The notes under the pieces are model-generated. The model saw nothing but the letters and a program-made list of their open reading frames with translations. It did no database searches and was not told where the DNA came from. Positions 1-9,554 of a stretch of DNA of 64,000 nucleotides are shown here, in pieces; the stretch's first letter is position 1; every line of letters begins with the position of its first letter. The DNA comes from Clusia tigrina (Eukaryota; Arthropoda; Insecta; Diptera; Clusiidae): assembly GCA_920105625.2 (NCBI GenBank), contig OV050030.1:85086570-85150569 (forward strand), read 5' to 3'. The position numbers and the translations under genes were made by a program.

Positions 1-5
1 TCCCG

Positions 6-1970
6 GTGTCAGCATTAATACTGCACACCATAACCAGCGAATTACCCCGACTAGGGGTAGCCACGCAACAATATGCCCAATTGGCCGGCTTACAACTGGC
101 TGATCCAAGCCTTTCAAACTCTTCACAAGTCGACATTTTGATAGGGGGAAATTTATATCCGATGGTGTTGCTTGATGGGTTGAAGCGTGACGTTACTGGG
201 TCATTGATTGCACAGGAAACTGTATTTGGGTGGATTCTCACAGGACTCATGCCTGAGAGATCGACACATACATTTTGTGCAAGGGTACAAATTGAGACCG
301 GCCACTCGGACGAAAAGCTCCTGCAGAGATTCTGGGAGATAGATGAGCCACCTAAGGAGAAACGGTTATCGCCCGGTGACCAGGCTTGCCTGGACTTGTA
401 TTCCCGGACCATTTACAGAGAATCTGCTGGGCGGTATGTAGTAGAACTACCGTTCAAATCAAGGCACCTGCCTGAGGAGTCACTTGGGGCTTGTCGGCAC
501 ATTGCGTTAAAGCAGTTCAAGCGCAATGAAAGCAGATTACTTCGTAACCTTGAGCAGAAAAACCAGTGTGACTCCGTTTTACAGGAGTATTTGACTCTTG
601 ATCATATGATCAAAGTCCCGCCTCCGCCTTCAGGCGCTCTTGCTCACTTATATTTGCCTCATCATGCGTTAATGAAACCCGAGAGTACGTCCACCAAGTT
701 GCGAGTGGTGTTCAATGCATCTCAAGCAACCACCAGTACCCTCAGCTTGAATTATGTCCTATATACGGCTCCCACCTTGCAGGTTGACTTGACACAACTT
801 ATCGTGCGATGGCGAATGTTTCAGTTCGTCTTTAATGGGGATCTGCAAAAGATGTATCGGCAGATTAGAGTAGCTCCAAAACACACCCCGTACCAGCGAA
901 TTATTTTTAGGGCCTCTCCTTCAGCGCCAGTCTCCGGTTACGAGTTACAAACGGTTACCTTCGGAGTCAACTGTGCACCTTACTTAGCGATTAGGACATT
1001 GGAACAGCTCGCGATGGATATCGAGGAGGACCTAGCCCTAGCAGCCCGGGTATTGCGTGAATGTATGTATGAGGACGACGCCTTGGTCGGCACACATGAT
1101 GTGAACGCAGCGATACAGACTCGAGATGAGTTGATCCGTGCACTCGACTCTGCCGGCTTTTCCATGCAGAAATGGACAGCTAACACGGAAGCCATTCTCT
1201 CCTCTTTGCCTCCGGACCATTTGCTCGGAGAGGACTTTCTGAAGCTGGATGAAGCTAGTCTAACTAAGACATTAGGAATCCGGTGGAACGCAAAGACTGA
1301 CCATTTCTACTTTCACCTTCAGCCCATTTGTTTCGACCCACGAGCCACCAAACGCAAGCTGCTATCGATTATAGCTCAACTGTTTGATCCAGCCGGATGG
1401 ATGGCACCTGTTGTGATCGTGGCCAAGATCTTGATGCAGCAGATTTGGTGGGACAAAACTGACTGCGACGAATCGCTGACCCTCGCCTCATCCAGTCGTT
1501 GGGGGGAATTTTTAGGGGCATATGACGACATCTCGCAGATTCGTATTCCGCGTTGGGTGGGGTCTGTACCAGATGTAGATATCCAGTTCCATGCGTTTTG
1601 CGATGCTTCGCAAGCGGCATACGCCACCGCGCTGTATGTGCGATGCCAGTGCGGCGATACTGTCACGTCCCACTTATTAGTGGCTAAATCGCGGGTAGCA
1701 CCTCTTAAGACGTTGTCCTTACACCGCTCAGAACTCTGTGGCGCGGTATTGTTATCCGAGTTGGTAGCGGCACTTCGGACAAGGGTGGGAGTCACCTCCG
1801 GCAACTTGTTTTGTTGGACGGATTCGACCATAGTTTTGGCTTGGCTCCATAAATCCCCGCATACATGGAAAACCTTCGTAGCTAATCGGGTTACCACCAT
1901 TTCAAGCAAAGTAGGTGTGGAATGCTGGAGACATGTCAAGTCGGCAGACAATCCAGCTGACCTTGCTCCG
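6..1970 (+). pseudogene. BEL/Pao retrotransposon pol, protease-RT-RNase H part
   Basis: This is the middle of a BEL/Pao polyprotein entering the window from the left; gag and the protease start are missing. The open frame runs from position 6 to 2054. Residues 1-85 match the linker after the A17 peptidase (LIGGNLYPMVLLDGL, then VFGWILTG). Reverse transcriptase follows (about residues 200-420), with LRVVFNAS, VFNGDLQKMYRQI and the active site YEDDALVG at 1068-1091. Pao elements usually have YVDD; both aspartates are kept. An RNase H-like region (FHAFCDASQAAYATALY, then FCWTDSTIVLAWL) ends at NPADLA near 1960. There the frame shifts and the integrase frame takes over; the spacing suggests a small deletion. 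The last 80 bases of this open frame are antiparallel to no motif and are probably out of register. Confidence 0.9.
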
Positions 1971-3627
1971 GCATCACAACCATTTGTGGTGGAACGGTCC
2001 GGGATGGCTTATTCACGACTCAAATTCCTGGTCTCAGCCTTCGAAAATCGCTAGCCCGGACGCCCTGGAGGAACAGCGCAATGTTGCTACGCATACAGTC
2101 CAGGTCAAACAGTATGACGACTTGATGTTGCGTTTCTCATCACTGTCGCGAGCACTGCGGGTCGTTTGCTATATCCAGCGCTTTTCTAGATACGCTACGC
2201 GAAAGCTGCGTGACCACGCCCCACCCCCGGGATCGCCTATCACGACTGCAGAGATTGTTGCCGCTACACTTCTCGTAACGACCATAACGCAGCAGATGTA
2301 CTACCCCGAGGAGTATGGATGCCTGCAGAACGGGCAACCCATTTCCAATTCGAGTTCTCTGCTCACTTTGAACCCCGTCCTTCATTCAGATGGGTCGATT
2401 CGAGTGAACGGACGCCTAGCGCATTCCACTCAGATCCCATTCTCCGAACGACACCCACAAATTTTGCCCTACCACGGACAGTTTACACGACTGCTCGTTG
2501 AGTTCATCCATCAAATCTCGTTGCATAGGGGAAATCAGCTTATCCTTCGGCTACTTCGAACTCAATATTGGGTTCCACGAGCAAAGGTTTTAGTCAAGGG
2601 TACCATTTTATGGTGTAAAACTTGCCTGGTAGAAAAGAAACGTAGATTGAACCAGATCATGACGCCTTTGACCCCGGAACGCACCACCCTGTCTCGTCCT
2701 TTCAGCACCGCGGGGGTTGATTTTGCGGGTCCTTTTGAAATTAAAACGTTTCAAGGGCGGGGGTATAAAATGACAAAGGGCTACGTGTGCATCTTTGTGT
2801 GTTTCGCCACCAAGGCCGCCCATTTAAAAGCTACCACGGATTTAACTAACCAGGCCTTTTTAGCCGCCCTTTCTAGATTCTTTGGGCGACGGGGGTGTCC
2901 GGCTAACATTTATTCCGACAACGGAAAGAATTTTGTGGGAGCAGAAAAGATAGTACGCATGGAGTTCACACGTGTGATTCGAGAAGCTAAGGATCAGGCA
3001 ACCATGCAGCATTGGTTTCACCAATTGAAATGGCATTTTATACCTCCAAACGCTCCCCATATGGGAGGACTGTGGGAAGCCGCAGTAAAGAGCTTCAAAC
3101 ACCATTTCAAACGAATGGGTGGGCAGATCCGGTATACGTATGAGGAGTTGGCGACGGTATTAGCCCGCGTCGAGGCATGTCTGAATTCTCGACCGATTAG
3201 TGCACTCAGTGACGATCCCGACGACCTCCAACCACTTACCCCAGGGCACTTTCTAGTAGGGGGACGACTACTTGCACCAGCCGTCTCGGAGGAGACCACC
3301 CCTTTTCTTTCCATTCTTAATCGAAGGCGTAGGCTTCAAGTTCTCTCCCAACAGTTCTCAGTACGCTGGAAACATGAGTATCTTCTGGAGTGCCAGCGCA
3401 GGACAAAGTGGAAGACCATCCAAGAGAATGCAGCTAAAGGAGATCTGGTGGTATTACAGGATGACCACGTTCCACCCAACGAATGGCGATTGGGAAGGAT
3501 CACTGAGGTCCACCCGGACTCTGACGGTAGGGTGCGAGTCGCGAAAGTGCGGACAGCACGCGGAATCGTTACAAGGCCCGTCACCAAGATGGTTCTACTC
3601 CCTCGAGGGGGAGTGCAGGCTGAGTAA
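1968..3627 (+). pseudogene. BEL/Pao retrotransposon pol, integrase part
   Basis: This continues the BEL/Pao polyprotein in another frame; the open frame spans 1915-3627 and becomes recognisable at HLWWNGPGWL (about 1980). It carries the integrase zinc-binding region (HPQILPYHGQ ... HQISLHRGN ... CKTCLVEK). The catalytic core has first D in VDFAGPF, second D in IYSDNGKNFVGA and E in MGGLWEAAVKSF, all present. The C-terminal DUF5641-type domain (YLLECQRRTKW, NEWRLGRI, VTKMVLLPR) is also present and ends just past the polypurine tract. The integrase half looks intact; the polyprotein as a whole is broken only by the indel near 1965. The function would be insertion of element cDNA. The family assignment is secure from domain order and motifs. 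Confidence 0.9.
3605..3613 (+). promoter_or_regulatory. Polypurine tract of the BEL/Pao element
   Basis: GAGGGGGAG sits directly before TGCAGG, in the position expected for the plus-strand primer tract and the TG start of the 3' LTR. The coding frame reads 14 bases into the putative LTR. Placement is by position and composition only, since the 5' LTR is outside the window. Confidence 0.6.
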
Positions 3628-3904
3628 TCCCGGCATCCGGTCTTTTGGCCGTTTCTGTAGCTCGTCCCATTCTTCGTAGCCTCTACTTTGTAGCCTTTCC
3701 TTTTTATATATACCTCCTCGTTTCGTCCATGGAATCCTTAGTCTTCCTCGTTAAACGGTAGTCGTAGATCTCGCCTGGCTCTGCCACGGGATAAAGTTGT
3801 AGTACTCTACGTAGTCTTGACGCCGTTACTTCTCCTACTATTAGCGTCCTAACTCTTATTATTAGCTTTCTTGTAAGCCCATGACTAATTATAAATTGGA
3901 TTTT

Positions 3905-4518
3905 CCACAGACTTTCCCATCGTGCCGTGCTGACTGGCGGGGAAAACTGTACATCGGTCCTTGCCTTACTTGTGCTCCAAAGGTGCAGCTGGTGTTCCCA
4001 GCCCCCGTGATGCTACAGGGTCGATACCATCTCGCAATCTGGGGGCAGCGGCACCGTCTCGCGCCCGCGATGTCGCGACAGTGTCCAGCACCACAACGGC
4101 AGCTGCGCCATCGCGCACCCGAGCCCGGTCTGCACCACCTGCAGCGCGTTCGCCATCAATGGGGCCGATGACGGTCCACCATCGTCACAACCAGGGGTCA
4201 ACGCCAGGGAGCGTCCGCACCACCGTTGCGCCACTTGCCTCACGTTCGCCATCTCGCGCCCCAGTGGTGTCTGCGATGTCCCGCGCCGCAGTGGTGGCTG
4301 CGATGTCTCGCGCCTCAGTGGTGGCTGCGACATTCCGCGCCCCAGTGGTGGCTGCGATGTCCCGCTCCCCAGTGGTGGCTGCGACACCCCGCGCCACAGT
4401 GGAGCCTGCGCCATCTCGCGCCCCAGTGGTGGCTGCGACATCCCGCGCCAGAGTGGCAGCTGCGCCATCTCCACAGACTTTGCCGTGCTGACTGGCGGGG
4501 AAAACGGTACATCGGTCC
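3905..4518 (+). repeat. About 50-bp direct repeats flanking the minisatellite
   Basis: Positions 3905-3960 and 4471-4518 are near-identical. Both begin CCACAGACTTT, share GCCGTGCTGACTGGCGGGGA, and end with a ACATCGGTCC stretch; the first copy has a small insertion after ACTTT. They bracket the 27-bp array, suggesting that the array and its flank arose by duplication within the LTR. Confidence 0.85.
4255..4470 (+). repeat. 27-bp minisatellite, eight units
   Basis: Eight head-to-tail 27-bp units start at 4255, 4282, 4309, 4336, 4363, 4390, 4417 and 4444, each beginning with CGCGCC or a close variant. Because 27 is a multiple of three, every frame stays open on both strands and would encode 9-residue repeats (for example SRAPVVAAT). 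The array is GC-rich, unlike its surroundings. Its length is exactly 8 x 27, and it ends where the second copy of a flanking direct repeat begins. I regard the long open frames as a by-product of the period, not as evidence of a protein. Confidence 0.85.
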
Positions 4519-5084
4519 CATCTGGATGGGAGCCGGCGGGAATGGGTCTTCATCTCTCTTGCAATACTGCAAGGGAGCAGCATGTTCGCGCCGGAACCCT
4601 CCTGACGATGGCTGCCGCCTGCTCACAGTCACCATGAGACTCTGAGCGGGACTCAGTGCGGAGAGAATTCCCCTTATTTGGGTCCCGCCAAAGTCGTACG
4701 GCAGGCCGCAGCCATCTTTTTTGTTGTGGTGTGAGTGTCGACTCAGGCAGAGCAGGAGAGCCGGTTGAGTGGAGAGTTCAGACGGCAATACTGCTTGACC
4801 ACTAGTAGTTCGTCTTTAACTCGCAACCAAGAAGGTTTGACTGGTAAACACATATTTCAAGTTGTAATCAATGAAGAAAAAATTATAATTCTTAATAAAA
4901 ATATAGTGTTATTTTAAATCAAGTGTGTTATTTAAAAGCAATAAGGATATAAATTATTTGCTGCTTATACGGCCAACACAACATCACATCTTTACGGGCG
5001 TGTGTGTTTCTGCTCGGTACAATAAATCTGGCTGCACGACACAATTACGACGTGCTCGTATATTGGCTCCCCTTCGAAACAATG

Positions 5085-5447
5085 TTAATCAAACAATTGA
5101 AATAAATAATAAAAGATACTTTTCAAAAATTGTTAGTAGTAATAAGCCATTGCCTGCAATGTTATAATGAGAATATTTTAGAAGAAATGTTATCTTTAGA
5201 AATGTTGAAAAATCTAAATGTTAATAGTACTAAACATATAAAGCTATTTAAAAAGGAAAACGATATATATTTCCCTGTTAATGTAATATCTTTAATATCT
5301 GGAATTTTAATTGTAATCCTAATCTTTATTAAATTTAGAATGAATAAAATAATTTTGCAAGAACAAAAGAATTCAAATAAGCAAGATATAAACTTAGAAA
5401 ATATAACTGAACATTTTAAAATATCGAACGAGGACGTCCGAATTTAA
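5085..5447 (+). pseudogene. Errantivirus env C-terminal remnant
   Basis: This is the C-terminal end of an envelope-like protein of an insect errantivirus (Ty3/gypsy group). The piece at 5130-5447 has an acidic leader, then one strongly hydrophobic segment (about residues 50-70 of that frame) followed by basic residues, as in a membrane anchor with a short cytoplasmic tail. It stops eight bases before a polypurine tract and a 3' LTR, which is where env ends in these elements. The upstream part is in a different frame and contains stops, and the rest of env is missing, apparently displaced by the BEL element. Assignment rests on position, topology and the LTR type, not on long sequence similarity. 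Confidence 0.6.
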
Positions 5448-5456
5448 GGGCGGAGG
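5446..5456 (+). promoter_or_regulatory. Errantivirus polypurine tract
   Basis: AAGGGCGGAGG lies immediately upstream of the AGT start of the 335-bp LTR. The PPT-AGT arrangement is typical of errantiviruses and marks 5457 as an LTR start. Confidence 0.75.
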
Positions 5457-5791
5457 AGTCAACGAACTAAATATTTAGCAAACAAATGCAAGCTCAGCAG
5501 TTCACCGTTCCCACAGCCCAACCTGCACTTGCATTCGTTTCATATCCTACGGACAACCAAAGCAAGCTTAGCAGTTCAACGATCTCTCAACGGTCACCTT
5601 TCCAACACGTGTATTCGGTAAAGTTGCTGACGATGCGTCTACACCTGCTATCGTCTATCTGCGACCGAGCTTTCATTAGATTTAAAAATTAAATTGTAAA
5701 TGAGTCTTTAAGTTACTGTGAACGAATATAGAAGATAAAAAAAACGTTAAAAATTGTTTTTTTTAAACTATAACTTTATAAAAGACTAACT
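5457..5791 (+). repeat. Errantivirus 3' LTR (left arm copy)
   Basis: A 335-bp LTR begins AGTCAACGAAC and ends AAAGACTAACT. It is followed by TGTA, the reverse complement of the TACA that flanks the inverted copy at 28683-29017. The two copies are the same length and nearly identical. Downstream, Jockey-1 sequence resumes at once, so the errantivirus inserted into Jockey-1. The small open frame inside it has no known domain. Confidence 0.85.
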
Positions 5792-5963
5792 TGTACAACG
5801 AGTCTCAACCCAAAAAAAGTACCTGGATCAGACTTAATTACCAACAAAATGATAAGTGAATTGCCACAAATAGGTTTGATGCATCTTACACATATTTTTA
5901 ATGTAATACTCCGTCTGGGCCACTTTCCTACAACATGGAAAATATCCGAAATAATAATGATTT
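5792..5963 (+). mobile_element. Jockey-1 LINE fragment, upstream piece (left arm)
   Basis: About 170 bp between the LTR and the copia element encode the stretch just before the RT core of a Jockey-clade LINE. LPQIGLMHLTHIFN and ILRLGHFPTTWK closely match Jockey-2 at 37290-37340. The fragment breaks at AATAATAATGATT, and the same coding line resumes after the copia element at 9555 with CGAAAACCAGGAAAAG. Jockey-1 was therefore split by the copia insertion. Confidence 0.85.
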
Positions 5964-6128
5964 TGTTGGTTATCGCTGTTAAATGAAAAACACGACCGAT
6001 CGCAAGTAATTAAAAAGAACGTATATTCTAGTATACTTAAAACTAAATACAAAAGCATATATGTTCTATAAAGGTATACCGCGTTTGGGTTGCCTATGTT
6101 GCGTATCGCAGCTATGCATTTTCTTACA
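5964..6128 (-). repeat. Copia 3' LTR (left arm)
   Basis: This 165-bp LTR pairs with 9400-9554 and with both LTRs of the right-arm copy. The plus strand reads TGTTGGTTATCG at one end and TTTTCTTACA at the other. Confidence 0.9.
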
Positions 6129-6226
6129 AATTCCGCCTCAACCCAAATGCGATTCACAAAATCATAAAAATTACAAAAATATGCATAAATTCATTTTTGG
6201 TTTTAAACAAAATTCAATGTAACATA

Positions 6227-6904
6227 TTATGCAAAATTAATTTTTAACAGGTTACATAAAGTATTATGTTTCTCTCTAGATAAATTTTTTGTAAATATAT
6301 CTGCGGCGTTTTTCGCTGATGGAACATACTCGATGTCAATCTCTTTTCCGATATAGTTCTCTCGTATGTAATGAAATTTAATATTAATGTGCTTACTACG
6401 TTTACATGCAACAGGATTTTTAACTGCGAATTGTGCACTTTGGTTGTCACATAACATTTTGCATGCCACATTGACATACTGCGTAAATCCCATTTCGGTC
6501 AACAAGCTCCGATGGAAAGACACTTCTTTTGCAGCATTGCATATTGCTATATATTCAGATTCCATGGTGCTGAGAGAAACAACGTGCTACTTCTTGGACT
6601 CCCACGAGATCAAGCCATCCCCAAAAAATAGTGCGTAACCGCTAATTGATTTGCGGTCCGTGGAATCTGAAGCCCAATCAGCATCTGAAAAACAAATTAA
6701 GTTTTCATAGTTAGCTTTATAAGTTAGAATACCCTTCGGCTTTTCCTTCAAATATCTCAGAACATGCTTGGCTGCGATGAAATGTTCTTTGTGCGAGTGG
6801 CTATTGAATTGTGCCAGTTTCGATACATTATGCGCTATATCTGGTCGAGAAACTATCGCCATATATATATGCGGACTATGTTGGACGAAACGGAGGATTC
6901 TCAC
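6227..6904 (-). pseudogene. Copia RT end and RNase H remnant (left arm)
   Basis: Two adjacent minus-strand frames give the C-terminal RT and RNase H of a copia pol: SRPDIAHNVSKLAQF, then CFSDADWASDSTDRKSISGY, then SLSTMESEYIA (an RNase H signature) and ADIFTKNLSREKH at the end. A stop (SWESKK*) separates the halves in both arms. This copy keeps AQFAVKNPV, where the right arm lost 9 bases between two GCA repeats. Confidence 0.88.
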
Positions 6905-7329
6905 ATGCCAAATTCAGAACGACAGGATAGTCCATTAAATACCTTTTCCTCGGTCTACTGACTTTTCCCGTTCTACAAATCTTCGGCCTACCCCTTTTTA
7001 TTTTTCTCAATACAATTTCGCCATCATCACTCGAACTACTTCTTTCTGAACTTTCAGTTATTTCTACAGGACCTTCGTCGTTGTTTACAGAGCCATCTAT
7101 ATCTAACTTTTTACGAACTGAAGACTTTATGGCTTCTTTCTTATTTTCAATTATATTATGATTATCGTATTCTTTTATATCATTAGAGTTATTGTTTATC
7201 AATTCTATATTGATGATATCTTTATTTTCACTGTCTGTTTCGGTTTTTGGGAAAGCATTTTCAAAGAATACCATATCGCGTGCTACTATAATGCTCTTTT
7301 TTCATTTCGTATAGTCGGTAACCCTTAGT

Positions 7330-8150
7330 TTAATTAGCGTAACCTCCAAAGAGCACCTTTTCACCTTTACTATCGAACTTCGATCTGCCTGGCTTCTTTT
7401 TTAGAACAACTGCTTCGCAACCAAAAATTTTGAAGTGATGAACACTTGGCTTGCGCCCATAGAGACACTCATAAGGTGTTTTATATTTGAAGATTTTTGT
7501 AGCGCATCGATTTCGTATATACGCGGCTGTATTAACTGCTCCGGACCAAAGGGATTCAGGTAAGTTTGATGATATCAACATACACCGCGCCATCTCAACC
7601 AGCTTGCGGTTAGCGCGTTCCGCTACTCCGTTTTGTTCAGGGGTGTAAGCCACAGTAGTTTCGTGCACAATGCCCTTATTTTTTTTGGAAATTTTGGAAT
7701 TCACCGGCTGAATACTCGCGCCCGTTATCACTGCGTAAACATTTCATTTTGTTATCAGTTTAGTTTTCCTCGCGCGTTATAAATTCCTTAAATGCTGCGA
7801 ATGCATCGGACTTTTGTTTTAAAAATTGTACTTCCGTATACCGAGAAAAAGCATCTACGAAGGTTATAAAGTACCTGGACCCATCTTGCGACATTATACG
7901 CATAGGCCCGCAAATATCAGAATGAATAATTTCTAAGTTCTGTGTTGTTTGAACATGTGTAAGTGTAACTAGCGAACGTATTCGTTTTTATTTTACACAT
8001 TGCGCATATGTCACAGTCTAAATTGTGAGTCTTGTTTAAGCTCAATCCGCGTAGCATAAACAAATTTTTATAATTATATGCCCGAACCGACAATGGCACT
8101 TTTCAACTATGTCGCTTTTATTTAAAATCACTGAATTGATTTTTTCTTCG
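7330..8150 (-). pseudogene. Copia integrase remnant (left arm)
   Basis: The minus strand carries fragments of the GAG-pre-integrase and integrase domains, in order CDICAMCK, then VAYTPEQNGVAERANRKL (the catalytic E region) and TPYECLYGRKPSVHHFKIFG. Several frameshifts and stops separate the pieces, so no integrase can be made. The left arm reads SVHHF and VLFGGYAN where the right arm has RVHHF and VLFVGYAN. Confidence 0.85.
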
Positions 8151-8683
8151 TTTTTAAGTGAAGGCATATTCACACAAACACTCCGTTGAACATTTTAGCA
8201 GAAAATAATATTTCGTTTTCTTGTATTTTTACAACTGCTTTATATTTTATAAAATGTACCTCGTTCCCGTAATTGAGAATCTTGCTAACCGATAAGAAAT
8301 TATTTTTTAATTTAGGCACGTAGAGTTCATTGTGTAGCACGATTTCATTATAATTTAACTTGATCATAATTTTTCCAATTCCCTCTGCGTCAACTGTTTC
8401 TCCAGATGCTAGCAGTACCGTTTGAGAGAATTTGCGCAAAGAAGTAAATAATGACATATCATAGCACATATGTGATTACGAACCCACTATCAAGTATCCA
8501 TAAATTCTCATTCGTTCGATGGGTTGGTTCGAACAAGCTCAGCACCGTTGGCACTTGCGTGCTTTTACATTGCGCTCTGATGTGGCCTCTCTTACCGCAT
8601 GCATAACACTTGACGTTGCTTGCATTTCGCTGGACATACTTGATTTTGTTACAGTTAGTACTCTCTCGCCTAATAGCGGCTGC

Positions 8684-9290
8684 CTATAGTTGATCTCTCT
8701 TCTCATACCCCTTGTGCAAATTCGCCGCAAATATTTTTTCGGTTTCATCAAATCGTTGCCCTCGTCTTTGCTCCTCTTCTAATATTTTTACCTTTAATAT
8801 TTCCACTTTCGGCAATGTGTCTCGGCTTTCAATTGCAATTACGAAATTTTCTAGCTCATCTGGCAGACTACATAATAGCAATATACTGAGCAAGTCTTCT
8901 TGTACAATTATGCATATTTCACTAAGGCTGTCGACGATAAAACAGAATTTGTTAATCTGAAGTGAAAACTTCTCACCAAAGTTGAATTTGAATTTTACGA
9001 GTTTCTTAAACAAATTGACCTTTCTAGCTGGTCCGTCGGCATTGTAGAGACCACTTAATACACTCCATGCTTCTTTTGCTGTTAAACACTTCTTAATATG
9101 AATTAACTCCGAAGATTTTACGCAAAGATGTATTCCATGTCTTTACTTCCAAATCTGACATTCCTGTCTCTAAGGGTTCCTCGATGGCATTCCACAAATC
9201 CTGCGTTACTAGCAAACTCCGCATCAATAACGCCCACGTTGAATAATTATCCCCGGAAAGCTTTTCTATATTTGTTAACGAGGAACTCAT
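8684..9290 (-). pseudogene. Copia gag (left arm, deletion)
   Basis: The gag starts at the same ATG as the right-arm copy (MSSSLTNIEKLSGDNYSTW). It is broken after about 52 residues by a 30-bp deletion plus frame change near 9138 and resumes as FKKLVKFKFNFGEKFSLQ. The C-terminal zinc knuckle lies further left in another frame near 8580-8640. Confidence 0.85.
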
Positions 9291-9380
9291 TTTTGCGCGT
9301 AATCAAACTAAAAAAAATATCGACCAACGATTTTAGGCAGACATAAAAATAATAAAATTACTTATTTTTTCGAACCACGA

Positions 9381-9399
9381 GTTCTGTGCCCATAACCTT
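9381..9399 (-). promoter_or_regulatory. Copia primer binding site (left arm)
   Basis: Directly inside the 5' LTR the minus strand reads GGTTATGGGCACAG. This matches 13 of 14 bases of the complement of an internal segment of initiator tRNA-Met (GGTTATGGGCCCAG), the half-tRNA primer known for Drosophila copia. Confidence 0.7.
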
Positions 9400-9554
9400 T
9401 GTTGGTTATCGCCTTTAAATGAAAAACACGTCCGATCGCAAGTAATTATTCATTCTAGTATACTTAAAACTAAATACAAAAGCATATGTGTTCTTAAAGG
9501 TATACCGCGTTTGGATTGCCTATCTTGCGTATCGCAGATATACATTTTCTTACA
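9400..9554 (-). repeat. Copia 5' LTR (left arm)
   Basis: A 155-bp LTR matching 5964-6128 with one roughly 10-bp indel; it is followed on the right by Jockey-1 coding sequence. Confidence 0.9.

Larger units (their letters stand above)
3614..5080 (+). mobile_element. Probable 3' LTR of the BEL/Pao element (end uncertain)
   Basis: The sequence after the polypurine tract begins TGCAGGCTGAG and holds no conserved coding domain. It includes a GC-rich minisatellite (4255-4470) and an AT-rich tail with AATAAA-like signals (AATAAA near 5020). The right end is unclear: errantivirus env sequence is recognisable from about 5085, and TTCGAAACA just before it would give a CA end. Without the partner LTR the boundary cannot be set. 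If this is right, the BEL element inserted into the errantivirus env gene. Confidence 0.45.
5964..9554 (-). mobile_element. Copia-like element, internally deleted (left arm copy)
   Basis: This is a Ty1/copia element on the minus strand. Its LTRs are 5964-6128 (3', 165 bp) and 9400-9554 (5', 155 bp), with TGTAAG...CCAACA ends on the minus strand. Inside, right to left, are gag (9290-8684), integrase (about 8150-7330) and RT end/RNase H (6904-6227). The RT core with its YVDD motif is missing. A 30-bp deletion near 9140 breaks gag here but not in the right arm. The element sits in Jockey-1; the flanking GATTT/GATAC may be a decayed 5-bp target duplication. Described in more detail under the right-arm copy. 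Confidence 0.92.

Noticed and set aside
3961..4788. A repeat protein with 9-residue units (SRAPVVAAT type)
   Set aside because: Any 27-bp array stays open in all frames; open frames occur on both strands here, and the position is inside an LTR/UTR.
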